DNA from: Terriglobia bacterium
GTDB taxonomy: Bacteria; Acidobacteriota; Terriglobia; Bryobacterales; Bryobacteraceae
Direction: 5' to 3'
DNA: 34,982 bases
NCBI GenBank assembly: GCA_020073615.1
Contig: JAIQEX010000072.1
Span: 1 to 34,982 of the forward strand
Part shown: positions 13,295-23,218 of the stretch, piece by piece
Numbering within the stretch: position 1 is the stretch's first letter
Layout: every line of letters begins with the position of its first letter
Translations under genes and position numbers: made by a program
Notes under the pieces: model-generated
Told to the model about the DNA's origin: nothing
Database searches by the model: none
What the model saw: the letters and a program-made list of their open reading frames with translations, nothing else

Positions 13295-15427
13295 CTAGAA
13301 GGCGTCCTTGAGGACGCTGGTGGTGATGAACTCCACGCCCTGCGGCGTCGGATTCGGTGTCGGCAGAGGCACCAGGCCGCGATCCAGTTCCCAGCGGAGC
13401 AGCATGGCGTGGTCCTCATGTTGGGTGTTATGGCAGTGCTCCATGAACATTCCGAAGAACTCGCGGAACTGCATGGTGAGGGTGACGCTGCCGCCGGGAT
13501 GCAGGCGATAGACGTCCTTGCGCCCGCGCTCCCACGCCGGAACGTTATTGAGGCTGCCGTTGCGCGCCAGGATCTGGCCCTCTTCGAAGTGGATGTGGAT
13601 GGGGTGGTCCCAGCCGCCGCCGCCGTTCTTCAGGGTCCAGATTTCGCGCGTGCCCGGCTTGGGAGCGGCCGATAGCCGGCTGAAGTCCGCCGCCAGTCCC
13701 TCCCCGCCGTCGGTCTTGATGGTCCAGGGCGACGAATCGCTGCCGCCGCCGGAACGCCCGAATTCAAAGGTCCGTTGCCGCACCACCGGGATGTTCGACA
13801 GGTCCGGGTTGGGGATCAGGGGCTTGGTGAGCAGGTCGGAGACGCTAATGCTCTGGTCCACCCCCGTCGCCGTTACCACGCGGAATTCCAGGAACTTTCC
13901 TACGCAAGGGTCGCTCGACTGGCCCGACAGCGCCTGGCTCAGCGAAAGATCCTGCTTCGGTCCCTTCCCATCCTCGTGTTCACACAGGTTCACCATCCAC
14001 ACCTTGTCGCCATTGTGGTAGCGCGAGAAGTCGATGACGATGTCGTAACGTTCGGCGATGCCCTGCTCGTCGAGTTGCGTCAGGGGCACGGCGTGGGGCA
14101 GCAGGTTGCCGTCGTTGGCGATCTGGATCATCTGCGAGCCGTCGCTCAGGGCAATCTTGAAGAAGCGCGACACGCTGGCGTTGAGAATCCGGAACCGGTA
14201 CTTGCGCGCCTCCACCTCGAAGAACGGTTTGTAGCAGAAGTTCACCGTCATGGCGTCGCCCAGGAAGCCGTCGAACTCGAAGATGTCGAAATACAGTTGG
14301 CCGTCCTGGTCCCAGGCCTTGTCGGCCAGCATGAGGTTGATGTCGTAGTCCAGGTTGGCCCACGGTTTCGCCGTGCCGCTGGGCATCCGCAGGTTGACGC
14401 CGTCGTTGATCTCTTCGTTGCCGCGGTCGATGCCGCTGTAGATATTGAACATCCCGGCGTTGCCCTTGTAGACGTTTTGCGCCGTGAAGCTGAACATGTG
14501 GTCGTGAAACCAGTGCGTGCTCATGGTCTCGTGCCAGTCGCCCGGGACCATCATCAGGCCGCCGTCGTCCTTGGGGCTGGAGGCCATGATGTCCGTCCCC
14601 TGGGGATTGATGGTGTCGTGCCCGGCCAGGATGATGGGGTAGTGATAGTCGTAGAACTGGCCGGGGAAGAAGAACGCGCCCGTGAAGCCGTCGTTCTCCG
14701 CGCCGTGGTGTCCGTTGTGCTCGTGGGTGGTGATGGTGTGCACCCCGAAGCCGCCGTTCTGACTGACGTCGGAGGGCAGTTTATTGTGGTGCCGGAACAG
14801 AATCGCTTCCCCGTAACGGCCAATGAGGAGCTTGGGCGGAACGGTGCCGTTGAAAGTCCACATGGCCAGCGGGCCCTGGGTGGGCAGATTGGGATGGAAC
14901 TTAAACGGAATGTTCCCGTTGAGGTTGGTCTTGGCGCCCTCCTGTGTGACTTCGACGGCCACCTGCGGGGGAAAGTCGGTGAAGCGCTGGTGCGCCCAGT
15001 CGGGCCCCGGAGGACGTCCCTCGATCGGCCCAAAACCGCCGCCCAGCGCGGGGTCTACCGGCTGGAGAGTCTGGTTGGCCTGCGCCGCCGGCGCCGGAGT
15101 CAGGCTCGACACCGGGTTGCGCGCCAGGACCTCAAAGCGCAACATGGGCTGCGTGAAATCCAGGCCGGCGGTTCCCGGGCTGGGCGGCGCGCCCGTGGGT
15201 ATGCTGCTGTCGGCGTACGCGCTCTTGACGAAGGGGTTTAACCCGTGGATGGGCGCCAGCAGACCGGCGCCGGTCACCAGGCCCCATTTGAAAAGCTCGC
15301 GCCGCGAGACGGTGCCGTGCGAGAGCGCTTTGACGATTTCGAGGCGGTTCCGGCGCGCGTTTTCGGCCTCCCGAATTCGCGCGCGCGACGCATTGCCTGG
15401 AAGAAAAAAGCCCGGCCGGCCGCTCAT
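13295..15427 (-). CDS. Tat-exported multicopper oxidase
   Basis: The 710-residue three-domain multicopper oxidase has a twin-arginine signal after a long N-region (SRRELFKWGLVTGAGLLAP, residues 41-59). The copper ligands are complete: THEHNGHH (234-241), HWFHDH (305-310), HPIHIH (608-613) and HCHNTQHEDHAM (664-675, type 1 Cys665 with a Met at 675). Such enzymes oxidise phenols, metals or bilirubin-like substrates with O2 in the periplasm. The substrate cannot be told from sequence. The ATG at 15427 has AAGGAGG 6-7 nt upstream and overlaps the stop of a 39-codon leader ORF. A longer reading from 15601 is rejected because it overlaps that ORF and lacks a ribosome site. Confidence 0.93.
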   Translation of the reverse strand: MSGRPGFFLPGNASRARIREAENARRNRLEIVKALSHGTVSRRELFKWGLVTGAGLLAPIHGLNPFVKSAYADSSIPTGAPPSPGTAGLDFTQPMLRFEVLARNPVSSLTPAPAAQANQTLQPVDPALGGGFGPIEGRPPGPDWAHQRFTDFPPQVAVEVTQEGAKTNLNGNIPFKFHPNLPTQGPLAMWTFNGTVPPKLLIGRYGEAILFRHHNKLPSDVSQNGGFGVHTITTHEHNGHHGAENDGFTGAFFFPGQFYDYHYPIILAGHDTINPQGTDIMASSPKDDGGLMMVPGDWHETMSTHWFHDHMFSFTAQNVYKGNAGMFNIYSGIDRGNEEINDGVNLRMPSGTAKPWANLDYDINLMLADKAWDQDGQLYFDIFEFDGFLGDAMTVNFCYKPFFEVEARKYRFRILNASVSRFFKIALSDGSQMIQIANDGNLLPHAVPLTQLDEQGIAERYDIVIDFSRYHNGDKVWMVNLCEHEDGKGPKQDLSLSQALSGQSSDPCVGKFLEFRVVTATGVDQSISVSDLLTKPLIPNPDLSNIPVVRQRTFEFGRSGGGSDSSPWTIKTDGGEGLAADFSRLSAAPKPGTREIWTLKNGGGGWDHPIHIHFEEGQILARNGSLNNVPAWERGRKDVYRLHPGGSVTLTMQFREFFGMFMEHCHNTQHEDHAMLLRWELDRGLVPLPTPNPTPQGVEFITTSVLKDAF

Positions 15428-15543
15428 AGGCAGCCTCCTTCTCCCGTGCACGGGCGTTGTTGGTTGGACGGCAGCGACGTTCCCGTATCCGGCAATTCCG
15501 GAGGGCACGTGTTTCCTTGGATGTGTGCAGTGCGTAAGGCCAT
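15424..15543 (-). CDS. 39-residue leader ORF translationally coupled to the multicopper oxidase
   Basis: The small frame begins at ATG 15543, with AAGGAG 8 nt upstream, and ends in TGA overlapping the oxidase ATG as ATGA. The peptide starts MALRTAHIQGNTCPPELPDT and has three cysteines (C13, C32, C37), the last two in CTGEGGC. No family is recognised. The strong ribosome site and exact 4-nt overlap suggest real translation. It may be a coupling leader for the oxidase or a small metal-binding peptide. Function is inferred only from context. Confidence 0.5.
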   Translation of the reverse strand: MALRTAHIQGNTCPPELPDTGTSLPSNQQRPCTGEGGCL

Positions 15544-15950
15544 ATGGTTCTCTCCTTATGTAAACCGGTCCCGACAAACGTGTACCGATCCCCGTCGACA
15601 AAGAACCCGGGTTTAATGCGCTTCATAGCGGCGCATTTCCGATTGGAATTAACTGGCCTTTGGGATAACTTTTAGGATATTAACAGGGAAATTCGTGAGT
15701 AGCTTTATATTTTTTTTGAGTACCAGTGCGGTTCAGTACACACCTTGTGAATGCACATGGATGAAAAGGTATTTGCTGCTCCAGCGAAGACCGGAACCGC
15801 GGCCGCGCGCGCCGGCCGCAGGGCGGCTTTTCACGGGTCGTGGCGGAAGAATTGGAGTGGATATCAGAAAACCGGGGCCTGTTATCCGGCCCAGGCCCCA
15901 GGAGGTCCCCGTACGCCGCCGCAATCCGGCGGGCGGGCGCCGGCAGGGGT
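15544..15950. other. Gene-free stretch upstream of the multicopper oxidase
   Basis: This stretch holds an AT-rich block (about 15640-15730, with an 8-9 nt T run near 15709), a 10-nt palindrome aacccgggtt (15605-15614) and the hairpin at 15874-15899. The minus-strand promoter of the oxidase operon should lie here, but I could not pick convincing -35/-10 boxes. No convincing coding frame was found. Reading frames here are arginine/proline-rich and lack ribosome sites. Confidence 0.5.
15874..15899 (-). terminator. Probable terminator of the DUF3309 gene
   Basis: The perfect 8-bp stem ggggcctg/caggcccc with a 10-nt loop is followed on the minus strand by GGTTTTCT. It lies about 50 nt after the DUF3309 stop. 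The T-run is short, so termination may be weak. Confidence 0.5.
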
Positions 15951-16100
15951 TCAGAATCTTCCCGTTAGCAAGAGGATCACGAGGATCAGAACTACCAATC
16001 CCAGGCCGCCGCTCGGATAATAGCCCCAACCGCGGCTGTAAGGCCATGCCGGGGCCGCTGCGAAAGCCACAATGACTAATAGGATCAACAGTAGAAGCAT
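15951..16100 (-). CDS. DUF3309 family membrane micro-protein
   Basis: The 49-residue, very hydrophobic protein has a first membrane helix (MLLLLILLVIVAFAAA), then the signature loop PAWPYSRGWGYYPSGGLG and a second helix (LVVLILVILLLTGRF). This is the complete DUF3309 pattern. The ATG at 16100 has a GGGGG ribosome site a few nt upstream. The function of the family is unknown. It is diverged from csbD by 172 nt, which fits a stress-induced envelope role (inference). Confidence 0.88.
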   Translation of the reverse strand: MLLLLILLVIVAFAAAPAWPYSRGWGYYPSGGLGLVVLILVILLLTGRF

Positions 16101-16223
16101 CTTCTGCCCCCTTTCCCGAATACCAGATGCAACCCTTGACCCTTTGTCCGCTCAGTCACTAAGGCGGGGGGCCCGACATGAGCGTATTCTCGCAGTGGCG
16201 CGGTACCTGCTTCTTTCCCATCG

Positions 16224-16244
16224 GGCCAGCGGCGAAGGCTGGCC
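16224..16244 (+). promoter_or_regulatory. Hairpin in the csbD leader
   Basis: The perfect 7-bp stem ggccagc/gctggcc with a 7-nt loop ends 28 nt before the csbD ATG and just upstream of its GGGAG ribosome site. It could stabilise or regulate the transcript. No T-run follows. Confidence 0.3.
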
Positions 16245-16272
16245 AATCTATGTCAATGGGAGAAAATCGGAT

Positions 16273-16518
16273 ATGAACTGGGACCAAGTGGAAGGGAAAT
16301 GGAAGCAACTCAAGGGATCGGTCAGACAGAAGTGGGGCAAGCTTACCGACGATGACCTGACTTACATAGCCGGCAAGCGCGACGCGTTCGTCGGCCGGCT
16401 ACAGGAACGCTATGGGATCGCCCGGGAAGAAGCGCAGAAACAGGCCGACGAGTGGCTCAAGGCACAGCGCGAGACCGAGGTAAGAAGCGGCGCCGGTGGA
16501 TCGGGCACGCCGTCCTAG
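16273..16518 (+). CDS. CsbD-like stress protein
   Basis: The 81-residue protein opens MNWDQVEGKWKQLKGSVRQKWGKLTDDDL in pattern, which is the diagnostic start of CsbD (core motif VEGKWKQLKGSVRQKWGKL, residues 6-24). A helical tail with YGIAREEAQKQADEWL follows. CsbD proteins are small, soluble and induced by general stress, with an unknown mechanism. The ATG at 16273 is chosen by the family start and a GGGAG 10 nt upstream. Longer upstream readings are non-coding. Confidence 0.93.
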   Translation: MNWDQVEGKWKQLKGSVRQKWGKLTDDDLTYIAGKRDAFVGRLQERYGIAREEAQKQADEWLKAQRETEVRSGAGGSGTPS

Positions 16519-16531
16519 AGGAAGCAGTCAG

Positions 16532-16588
16532 CGGCCCGCGGTCAGTCGATTAGCGGGCCGTTGAAGTTAGACGGCCGGTTGCCGGCCG
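16532..16588 (+). terminator. Two tandem hairpins after csbD
   Basis: The first stem is cggcccgc (16532-16539) with gcgggccg (16553-16560). The second is cggccgg (16572-16578) with ccggccg (16582-16588) and a 3-nt loop. They follow the csbD stop and precede the next gene. Neither has a long T-run, so this is a possible terminator or mRNA-stabilising structure. Confidence 0.4.
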
Positions 16589-16648
16589 CCGGCTTAGTTA
16601 GGCTGCAACTCGTACGCTCAACACGAAGGAGTGTGAAAGGAGTCACTT

Positions 16649-17221
16649 ATGGCAGGAAAGAATACCGCAGTATTTGGCATCTATCGCGACCGGGAACACG
16701 TCGAAGACGGAGTCGACACACTGATTGACGCCGGCTTCCGCAGCGAAGACATCTCGGTGCTGCTTCCCGATAACGTGGGCACAAAAGACTTCGCCCACGA
16801 AAAGCACACCAAGGCGCCCGAGGGAATCGCGACCGGCGCCGGCGCGGGAGCGGTTGTGGGTGGAACCCTGGGGCTGCTGGCAAGCACCGGCGCGCTGGCC
16901 ATCCCGGGCCTGGGTCCCTTCATTGCCGCCGGACCGATCATGAGCGCGCTGGCCGGGATCGGCGCCGGCGGCGTGGCGGGCGGGATCATCGGCGCATTAG
17001 CGGGCATGGGTCTGCCCGAGTACGAAGCCAAACGCTATGAAGGCCTTATCCGAGAAGGCCGCATCTTACTTTCGGTGCATTGCGACAACTCCGATTGGGT
17101 GAAACGGGCCAAGACGGTTCTGGAGCGTACCGGGGCCGAGGATATTGCGGCGGCGGGCGAATCCCGCGCCGGCTTTGCGCAGTCCGGCAAGCCCAAGGTC
17201 CGCCACGGCGGCACTTACTAA
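16649..17221 (+). CDS. General-stress protein with glycine-zipper membrane segment (YflT/17M-like)
   Basis: The 190-residue protein has an N-terminal alpha/beta domain like general stress protein 17M (NTAVFGIYRDREHVEDGVDT, then LIDAGFRSEDISVLLPDN). A central Gly/Ala-rich hydrophobic stretch (about residues 62-118, many GxxxG steps) can form two membrane hairpins. A second alpha/beta segment follows (YEGLIREGRILLSVHCDNSD). AAGGAG lies 6 nt before the ATG at 16649. It is downstream of csbD on the same strand, and this pairing points to a stress regulon. The molecular role is unknown. Confidence 0.8.
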   Translation: MAGKNTAVFGIYRDREHVEDGVDTLIDAGFRSEDISVLLPDNVGTKDFAHEKHTKAPEGIATGAGAGAVVGGTLGLLASTGALAIPGLGPFIAAGPIMSALAGIGAGGVAGGIIGALAGMGLPEYEAKRYEGLIREGRILLSVHCDNSDWVKRAKTVLERTGAEDIAAAGESRAGFAQSGKPKVRHGGTY

Positions 17222-17239
17222 GAGAAGCTGAGAGCTCCT

Positions 17240-18343
17240 TCATGCGCCCTTCCCGCCGGCCTGCTCGACGGCCTCCTCCACCACATCCTCGACCGCTTCT
17301 CTTACCGCCTCCTTCACTGCCTCCCTTACTGCTCCCTCGAGCTCCTTGGGGTCCACTTCCACACCGGTCCTGTCGCCGGCAAGCTCCCTGACGGCCTGTT
17401 CCAGCACCGGCGCCACGGGAGGCATATCCCGGGACAGAATCTTGGCAACCTTTCTGGCTACTCTCCCGGCCGGCTCCGGTTCCTCCGCAGCCGACGCCGC
17501 CGATTGCGCCGCCGTTTCCCAGTCTTCCTGAAATATCTGGACCAGGCGGCTCACCACCCGGGCATCGCAGAGAATCAGCCCGACCTCCCGCCGGGCATCC
17601 AGTTCCATCTCCCGCAGGCTCTGGCTTCCGACAAACACCAGGCGGTGGTCGCGGACCATGGTGCGCGTGTGCAAGCGGATCTGCGATAGCTTGCGCGCCG
17701 CCAGCCCGGAGCTCTTGCGCGTCAGCTTGCCGATCACCCGGACATCCACGCCTGCCTTGGCGCGCTCCTCCAGGAGGCGAATCATCGCCGGATCGCTGAT
17801 CTTCGGATCGTAGATGAGCAGTTCCTTCTTTGCCCCCTTGATGAAGGCGGCGAGCTGCTTGCGCGCGTTCAGGGGGCTCACCACGAAGCGCGCCAGCCCG
17901 GGTTCGTAAGGATGGCGCATGGTGTCCGCCTCGAACAGCTTCACCGCTTCGCGCACCAGGCTCCGGCTCCGCGTGATCACCCCGAAACTGCGGCTGTGTT
18001 CGATGTCCAGGTGGGTAAAATTGAACGCCAGCAGGTAAAGCTCGCGCCGGTCGATAATGATCATCTTGTCGTGATACCGCACCAGGTCGTCGGCCGTGCG
18101 CGCCACGGTGACTCCCTGCGCCAGCAGCCGCATCTCCAGTTTTCTCAAGCCCTCCTCGCCCGCCCGGTTGGTGTGGGCAATCAGCGCATGTACGAAAACG
18201 CCGCGGCTGACCGCGTTCGCCAGCGCCCGCTCGATCTCCCGCTGGTCGAAGCGGAAAATCACGATTTCGACGGACTTCCTGGCGCGGGTGATTCCTTTGA
18301 TCAGGGGGATAATGCCGTCGTCCGGCTGCATGAGCAGTTTCAA
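17240..18343 (-). CDS. Phospholipase D-like protein with amphipathic C-terminal tail
   Basis: The 367-residue protein has two PLD-like halves. The first has an HKD motif (H91-x-K93-x4-D98 in RYHDKMIIID) and a following Asn108. The second is degenerate (H225-x-R227-x4-D232 in RLHTRTMVRD, Lys replaced by Arg), followed by GSQSL. The C-terminus (about 335-362) is a heptad-like amphipathic helix (EGAVREAVKEAVREAVEDVV) that may bind membranes or oligomerise. No signal peptide is seen, so it is cytoplasmic. The TTG at 18343 is fixed by AAGGAGG 6 nt upstream. It is convergent with the stress gene (18-nt gap). Phosphodiesterase or phosphatidyl-transfer activity is possible, with altered second-site chemistry. 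Confidence 0.8.
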   Translation of the reverse strand: MKLLMQPDDGIIPLIKGITRARKSVEIVIFRFDQREIERALANAVSRGVFVHALIAHTNRAGEEGLRKLEMRLLAQGVTVARTADDLVRYHDKMIIIDRRELYLLAFNFTHLDIEHSRSFGVITRSRSLVREAVKLFEADTMRHPYEPGLARFVVSPLNARKQLAAFIKGAKKELLIYDPKISDPAMIRLLEERAKAGVDVRVIGKLTRKSSGLAARKLSQIRLHTRTMVRDHRLVFVGSQSLREMELDARREVGLILCDARVVSRLVQIFQEDWETAAQSAASAAEEPEPAGRVARKVAKILSRDMPPVAPVLEQAVRELAGDRTGVEVDPKELEGAVREAVKEAVREAVEDVVEEAVEQAGGKGA

Positions 18344-18440
18344 GGATTCCCTCCTTCATGATGGCGTATGCGCGCACCTTGGCACGATTCTTGCTGTTCC
18401 TTTTGCAGTTGTCACGCCGTTTCTGAAGGGGCCAGTGTGT

Positions 18441-19454
18441 ATGCATGTGAGAGGTAGTACAATTGCCGTCCTGATGGCGGCCGCCGTCCTGAGCCCTGCG
18501 GCTTTCCCCCAGGCGCGCAAAGCCAATCGGGCAGCGGTGGCTTCCGCGCCAGGCCGCCCCGCGGTCCTGTGGCGCAATCCCACCGACATACAGTCGCGCA
18601 ACCTGTTCTATGGGCCCGGCGGCAAGGAACATGAGCCCCACGGCACATTTACGTTCGTCAAGGAGGACCTCGCAGGCACCAACCCTAAGTTCGTGGTCGA
18701 GGACCGGGACGGCGTGAAGTGGAAGGTCAAGCTGGGGGCCGAAGCGCGCCCGGAGACGGTCGCATCGCGCCTCGTCTGGGCCGCCGGCTATTCCGCAAGC
18801 GAGGATTACTTCGTTCCCCGCTTGCCGGTGCGGGGCCTACCCGCCCGCCTGCACCGCGGTTGGAAACTGGTGACGTCCGACGGCTCGGTCGCGGACGTGC
18901 GCCTGAAGCGCGAGCCGAAGGGCGAGCATAAGATCGGAACCTGGCCGTGGCGGCAAAGTCCCTTCCTGGCAACGCGAGAACTGAATGGCCTGAAAGTATT
19001 GATGGCGGTGATCAACAACTGGGACCTGAAGGACGAGAACAACGCCATCTACCAGGAGGGGCCCGAGCGCCTCTACCTGGTCAGTGACCTGGGCGCGAGC
19101 TTCGGAACGGCGGGCGAGACCCGCCCGCGCGAAAAGGCCCGCGGCAACCTCGACTCCTATATCCATTCCCGCTTTATCCACAAAGTCCGGCCCAATACCG
19201 TGGACTTTTGCGTGCCCGCCCGGCCCAATTATAAGATTCTGGTGAATCCCAGGGAATACCTCCGCCGGGTTCGCCTGGAGTGGATCGGGAAAGATATCCC
19301 GCGCGACGACGCCCGCTGGATGGGCCGCCTGCTGGCGCGTCTCTCACCCCAACAGATCCGCGATGCCTTCCGCGCCGCGGAGTACTCCCCGCCGGAGGTA
19401 GAGGCGTTCGCGAAAGCGCTGGAAAGCCGCATCGCCGCACTGCTGGAGCTGTGA
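18441..19454 (+). CDS. Secreted protein with divergent kinase-like motifs
   Basis: The 337-residue protein has a signal peptide (to about residue 23, LSPAAFPQA). The body shows in order a beta-strand lysine (WKVKLG, K97), a helix glutamate (E105 in RPETVASRLVWAAGY), NNWDLKDENN (D195) and VSDLGASFG (D216). This spacing and these residues mimic the ATP-lysine, alpha-C glutamate, catalytic loop and metal-binding DFG-like loop of HipA/CotH/PI-kinase-type folds. I infer an atypical periplasmic or secreted kinase-like protein. The activity is unproven. The ATG at 18441 is chosen because it begins the signal peptide. GAAGGGG lies about 12 nt upstream. Confidence 0.6.
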   Translation: MHVRGSTIAVLMAAAVLSPAAFPQARKANRAAVASAPGRPAVLWRNPTDIQSRNLFYGPGGKEHEPHGTFTFVKEDLAGTNPKFVVEDRDGVKWKVKLGAEARPETVASRLVWAAGYSASEDYFVPRLPVRGLPARLHRGWKLVTSDGSVADVRLKREPKGEHKIGTWPWRQSPFLATRELNGLKVLMAVINNWDLKDENNAIYQEGPERLYLVSDLGASFGTAGETRPREKARGNLDSYIHSRFIHKVRPNTVDFCVPARPNYKILVNPREYLRRVRLEWIGKDIPRDDARWMGRLLARLSPQQIRDAFRAAEYSPPEVEAFAKALESRIAALLEL

Positions 19455-19536
19455 GCCGGTGGGGTAGGGAGCCTTGGCGGGTGCCGTCTCAGTGCCAGGG
19501 TGCATTGATCATCCGGAACTTGGCAGCCTTGATAGG

Positions 19537-21090
19537 TCACGGCATAACCGGCAGGGGCGGAACCGGACCGCCCGGTGGAACGGCGACGACAACTTGCGAT
19601 ACTTTCCCCCGATACAAGACAACCAATTTATGCTCGTCGAGGAATGCCCTGTAATAGGACCCGTGAATCACGTATACCTTGCCGGGAGGGAGGCGTGGTT
19701 CGGGAGCTGCCAGAAACCGCGGGAGCCTGGCCGCCTTCAAGGCGACACGATAGAACTCCAGCGAAGATGCGTATGATCCACCCACTGTGAATTCTTCAAT
19801 GCCGTAACGTCGATTCAGCCGTTCGATGACGCGATAGACCTCTCTCATCTCCGCGGCCTGAGCGTATTCTTTGAAATAGGTGTATCGGAGGGATAGCAGA
19901 TAATGCGTTCCGAGGATTAGAAGCACTACCGTCATGACGTGGCCCAGCAAGCGCAAGAGCCGCGGCTTCGCGGGTGATGCGGCAACCAGGGTGATGAACA
20001 GCGTGCATAGCGGCAGGAAAAAGATTGCTGTTCGCGATACCGGCAGCGGGAGTTTAGTAATTTGGAACGCCAGATAGTGCGCGCCAACGGTCAGGGTCAG
20101 TATTCCTACCACGCTCCCGGCCATTATTGCTCGCATGTTTTGGCGAAACTCCGGATAGAGGCTTCCCAGGCTCATACGGCAGACGCCAGAGATGGCCAAT
20201 GCGAGAAGCAGGTATCGTCCCGCCGATCGGACCACGCCGGAATATCCGAGCCAGTCGGGTAGTTGGTACAGGCATGCGTCAACCAGGCTTTGCGTCATTT
20301 CGCTGAGCGACCGGGCGCCGTACCAGAGATGCTCCCGGGTGTAGTGCGTAATTGTGTAACCGCACACGCCGAACGTCACGGCCAGCACCGGCAACGTACC
20401 ACAGCCGATCACGCGGAGCACGGAATCCGGCCCACGCTGGCGGATCGCCCATACCATGATGGCCAGGAGCGCCGCACCATCCACGAAAGCGAAAGCGAAA
20501 TTCGAAACGAAAGACAACCCGACGGTGGCCGAGGCTAGAGCGGCAGAGGCGGCCACGGACCTGCGGCCTGTCCGGGTATGCCACAGGGGAACCGCAAGCG
20601 CCAGGATCAGAAATGCGTTGGCTAAGGTGTAGCCCCGCGCCGCAGCGAAGAAATCCAGAATGAATGGGTTGTAAACCAGGCAAATAAGGGCTGCGAACTG
20701 CAGGACGAATCGGTCGATAAGTACTCGGCAGAGTGAATAAGCGACGAAGATGTAGAGAGCCGCACCGAGTAGGGCCGGGATGCGCACGGTCAGGACCGAA
20801 ACGCCGAAGACGTGTGTGCTGAGCCAAATCAATAGACTGTTGAGAACGTGATTGTTAGGATATGGATACCAGATGAACTTCGCCGCCTGGCCGCCCCCAA
20901 ACCAAAGGTAGGTATCGGCCTCATCGAGTGTGATCGATTGCCGAACGGCTCGAAAGATCGACCATACCAGCGCAAAAACTGCTGCCGCCCGGAGCATCCA
21001 GCGGCTAATCGGCCAGGATGAAGAGTCCCTGTTAGACTCAGGCTGACCGGAGCACGGCTTGCACTGGCCGAGCCGGAGACCAGTTGACAT
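19537..21090 (-). CDS. GT-C family membrane glycosyltransferase (ArnT/PMT-like)
   Basis: The 517-residue polytopic protein has about 10-12 hydrophobic helices. It has the GT-C acidic pair in the first periplasmic loop (ITLDEADTYLW, D56-E57) and a YPYPNNHVLNSLLIWL segment, and closes with a soluble C-terminal domain from about residue 400. Such enzymes transfer sugars from polyprenyl phosphate to lipids or proteins on the outer face of the membrane. The ATG at 21090 gives a cytoplasmic N-tail of about 30 residues. By eye the base composition is less GC-rich than its neighbours, with more A/T third positions, hinting at acquisition by transfer. Donor and acceptor are unknown. Confidence 0.75.
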   Translation of the reverse strand: MSTGLRLGQCKPCSGQPESNRDSSSWPISRWMLRAAAVFALVWSIFRAVRQSITLDEADTYLWFGGGQAAKFIWYPYPNNHVLNSLLIWLSTHVFGVSVLTVRIPALLGAALYIFVAYSLCRVLIDRFVLQFAALICLVYNPFILDFFAAARGYTLANAFLILALAVPLWHTRTGRRSVAASAALASATVGLSFVSNFAFAFVDGAALLAIMVWAIRQRGPDSVLRVIGCGTLPVLAVTFGVCGYTITHYTREHLWYGARSLSEMTQSLVDACLYQLPDWLGYSGVVRSAGRYLLLALAISGVCRMSLGSLYPEFRQNMRAIMAGSVVGILTLTVGAHYLAFQITKLPLPVSRTAIFFLPLCTLFITLVAASPAKPRLLRLLGHVMTVVLLILGTHYLLSLRYTYFKEYAQAAEMREVYRVIERLNRRYGIEEFTVGGSYASSLEFYRVALKAARLPRFLAAPEPRLPPGKVYVIHGSYYRAFLDEHKLVVLYRGKVSQVVVAVPPGGPVPPLPVMP

Positions 21091-21388
21091 ACCTCAAAGA
21101 CTCATGGGAAGTGATTTCAACTACACATGTGGCCTACTTTATCGGGAGCGCGGGAATGTGAGTAGATTGCAAGCAGATCTCCTCGGCCGGTTCCTTGTCA
21201 ACTAACCCACCTGAGCGCTTTAACAGCGGCAACAACCCCATCAATTGCTATTTCTGCCATCAGCCGATAGCCGCTGAGGAGCTAGCGGAGGCAGCGGCGA
21301 TGGCCCCGTAGCCGTTCCGGACCTTTTGCCGCGGGCGGTCCCCGAATGCCGTTCTGGGAAACCTGCGCGCGGAGGCCAGCCTCCCGCC

Positions 21389-23176
<1,788 letters not shown>

Positions 23177-23218
23177 AACGCGTCTCCCATGCGCGGCCTT
23201 CCTTCATCGTCGCCGAAC

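Noticed and set aside
13295-15601. Longer multicopper oxidase start at 15601
   Set aside because: It would add 58 residues ahead of the Tat signal, has no ribosome site and overlaps the 39-codon ORF. The ATG at 15427 has AAGGAGG.
15733-16047. 104-codon minus-strand frame overlapping the DUF3309 gene
   Set aside because: It is Arg/Pro-rich, has no ribosome site and conflicts with the well-supported DUF3309 frame.
21270-21384. Small inverted repeats (gccgctg/cagcggc and ggaggc/gcctcc) after the ABC exporter gene
   Set aside because: They are short GC-rich stems without T-runs, at a level expected by chance in this composition.
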